Source of the DNA: Candidatus Krumholzibacteriia bacterium
GTDB lineage: Bacteria; Krumholzibacteriota; Krumholzibacteriia; Krumholzibacteriales; Krumholzibacteriaceae
NCBI GenBank assembly: GCA_026387805.1
Contig: JAPLKY010000016.1
Span: 1-5,389, forward strand
Direction of reading: 5' to 3'
DNA length: 5,389 nucleotides
The position numbers and the translations under genes are program-made. Shown in pieces: positions 5,167-5,389 of this stretch; within the stretch, counting starts at the first letter, position 1; each line of letters begins with the position of its first letter. The notes below the pieces were generated by a model. The model did not search any database, was not told the origin of the DNA, and saw nothing but the letters and a program-made list of their open reading frames with translations.

Positions 5167-5389
5167 ATGCCGGACGACCGCCAAGGTAAGGACGATTTCG
5201 AATACGAGAAGAAAGAGTCCCAGCCGAAATATAAGACAATAGGCTCAGAGGAAGAGCTTGGAGATATGCACTTCTCCACGGAGAACTATTCCGTGGCGCT
5301 CGAGTATTACGAGAAGGCTCTTCAGAAGATACATCTGTCCCCGCAGCCGGCGGAGCTGCTCAGAATCTACCGCAAAATGAGCGACTGCT
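5167..5389 (+). CDS. TPR-repeat protein (3' partial)
   Basis: The frame opens at ATG 5167 and runs to the right edge, giving 74 complete codons without a stop. The first 30 residues are charged and hydrophilic (MPDDRQGKDDFEYEKKES), with no signal peptide or membrane segment, so the protein is likely cytoplasmic. Residues 31-55 fit a TPR motif: LGDMHFSTENYSVALEYYEKAL has the small and aromatic residues at the expected helix positions (Gly32, Tyr41, Ala44, Tyr47, Ala51). The following ELLRIYRKMSDC (63-74) looks like the first helix of a second repeat. TPR arrays are protein- or peptide-binding scaffolds, often fused to regulatory output domains. Any such domain here lies beyond the window. The 37-base gap and lack of a terminator suggest co-transcription with the small secreted protein. 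Confidence 0.8.
   Translation, partial: MPDDRQGKDDFEYEKKESQPKYKTIGSEEELGDMHFSTENYSVALEYYEKALQKIHLSPQPAELLRIYRKMSDC

Noticed and set aside
4866..5279. Minus-strand open frame across the small secreted protein and TPR start
   Set aside because: The plus strand has promoter, Shine-Dalgarno sites, a signal peptide and a TPR motif. The antisense translation shows no comparable features.
1..5389. tRNA, rRNA, CRISPR array, insertion sequence or attachment site
   Set aside because: I saw no cloverleaf-like tRNA, rRNA signature, regularly spaced repeats, transposase or integrase motif, or paired terminal repeats in the window.

Overview
This window looks like a piece of chromosome from a GC-rich, Gram-negative-type bacterium. 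It probably belongs to one of the less-cultured lineages around the FCB group (Krumholzibacteriota, Eisenbacteria or Latescibacterota-like). The clue is the first protein, which ends in a FlgD-Ig/T9SS-type C-terminal domain opening with the motif LSNYPNPFNPSTTI. That ending is very common on secreted proteins of those lineages. The lineage is an inference; there is no rRNA or other marker to settle it.

Layout. (1) Bases 2-1072, plus strand: a secreted zinc metalloprotease-like protein with signal peptide, HELGH motif and C-terminal sorting/Ig-like domain; its start lies left of the window. (2) Bases 1134-2159, minus strand and convergent with the first gene: rlmN, the radical-SAM 23S rRNA/tRNA adenine-C2 methyltransferase, with all key cysteines present. 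(3) Bases 2201-4581, plus strand and divergent from rlmN: a translationally coupled pair. The first member is a short Ppx/GppA-family phosphatase without an HD domain. The second is an NtrX/NtrC-type sigma-54 response regulator with an intact phosphorylation site, AAA+ core and Fis-type DNA-binding end. The stop and start codons overlap as ATGA. (4) Bases 4582-4784: a 203-base control region holding an intrinsic terminator, a strong sigma-70-type promoter with a perfect 12-bp palindrome in its spacer, and a perfect hairpin abutting a strong Shine-Dalgarno sequence. (5) Bases 4785-5129: a small secreted protein of 114 aa with a clear signal peptide and no recognised family. (6) From base 5167 to the right edge: the start of a TPR-repeat protein, cut off by the window.

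The first 4.6 kb is conventional in content. The part that existing families do not explain is the last 0.7 kb. There, a separately promoted and apparently regulated unit encodes a small exported protein followed closely by a TPR protein. A secreted factor with an intracellular TPR partner is one possible reading, but it is speculative because the TPR gene is truncated and the small protein is not recognised.
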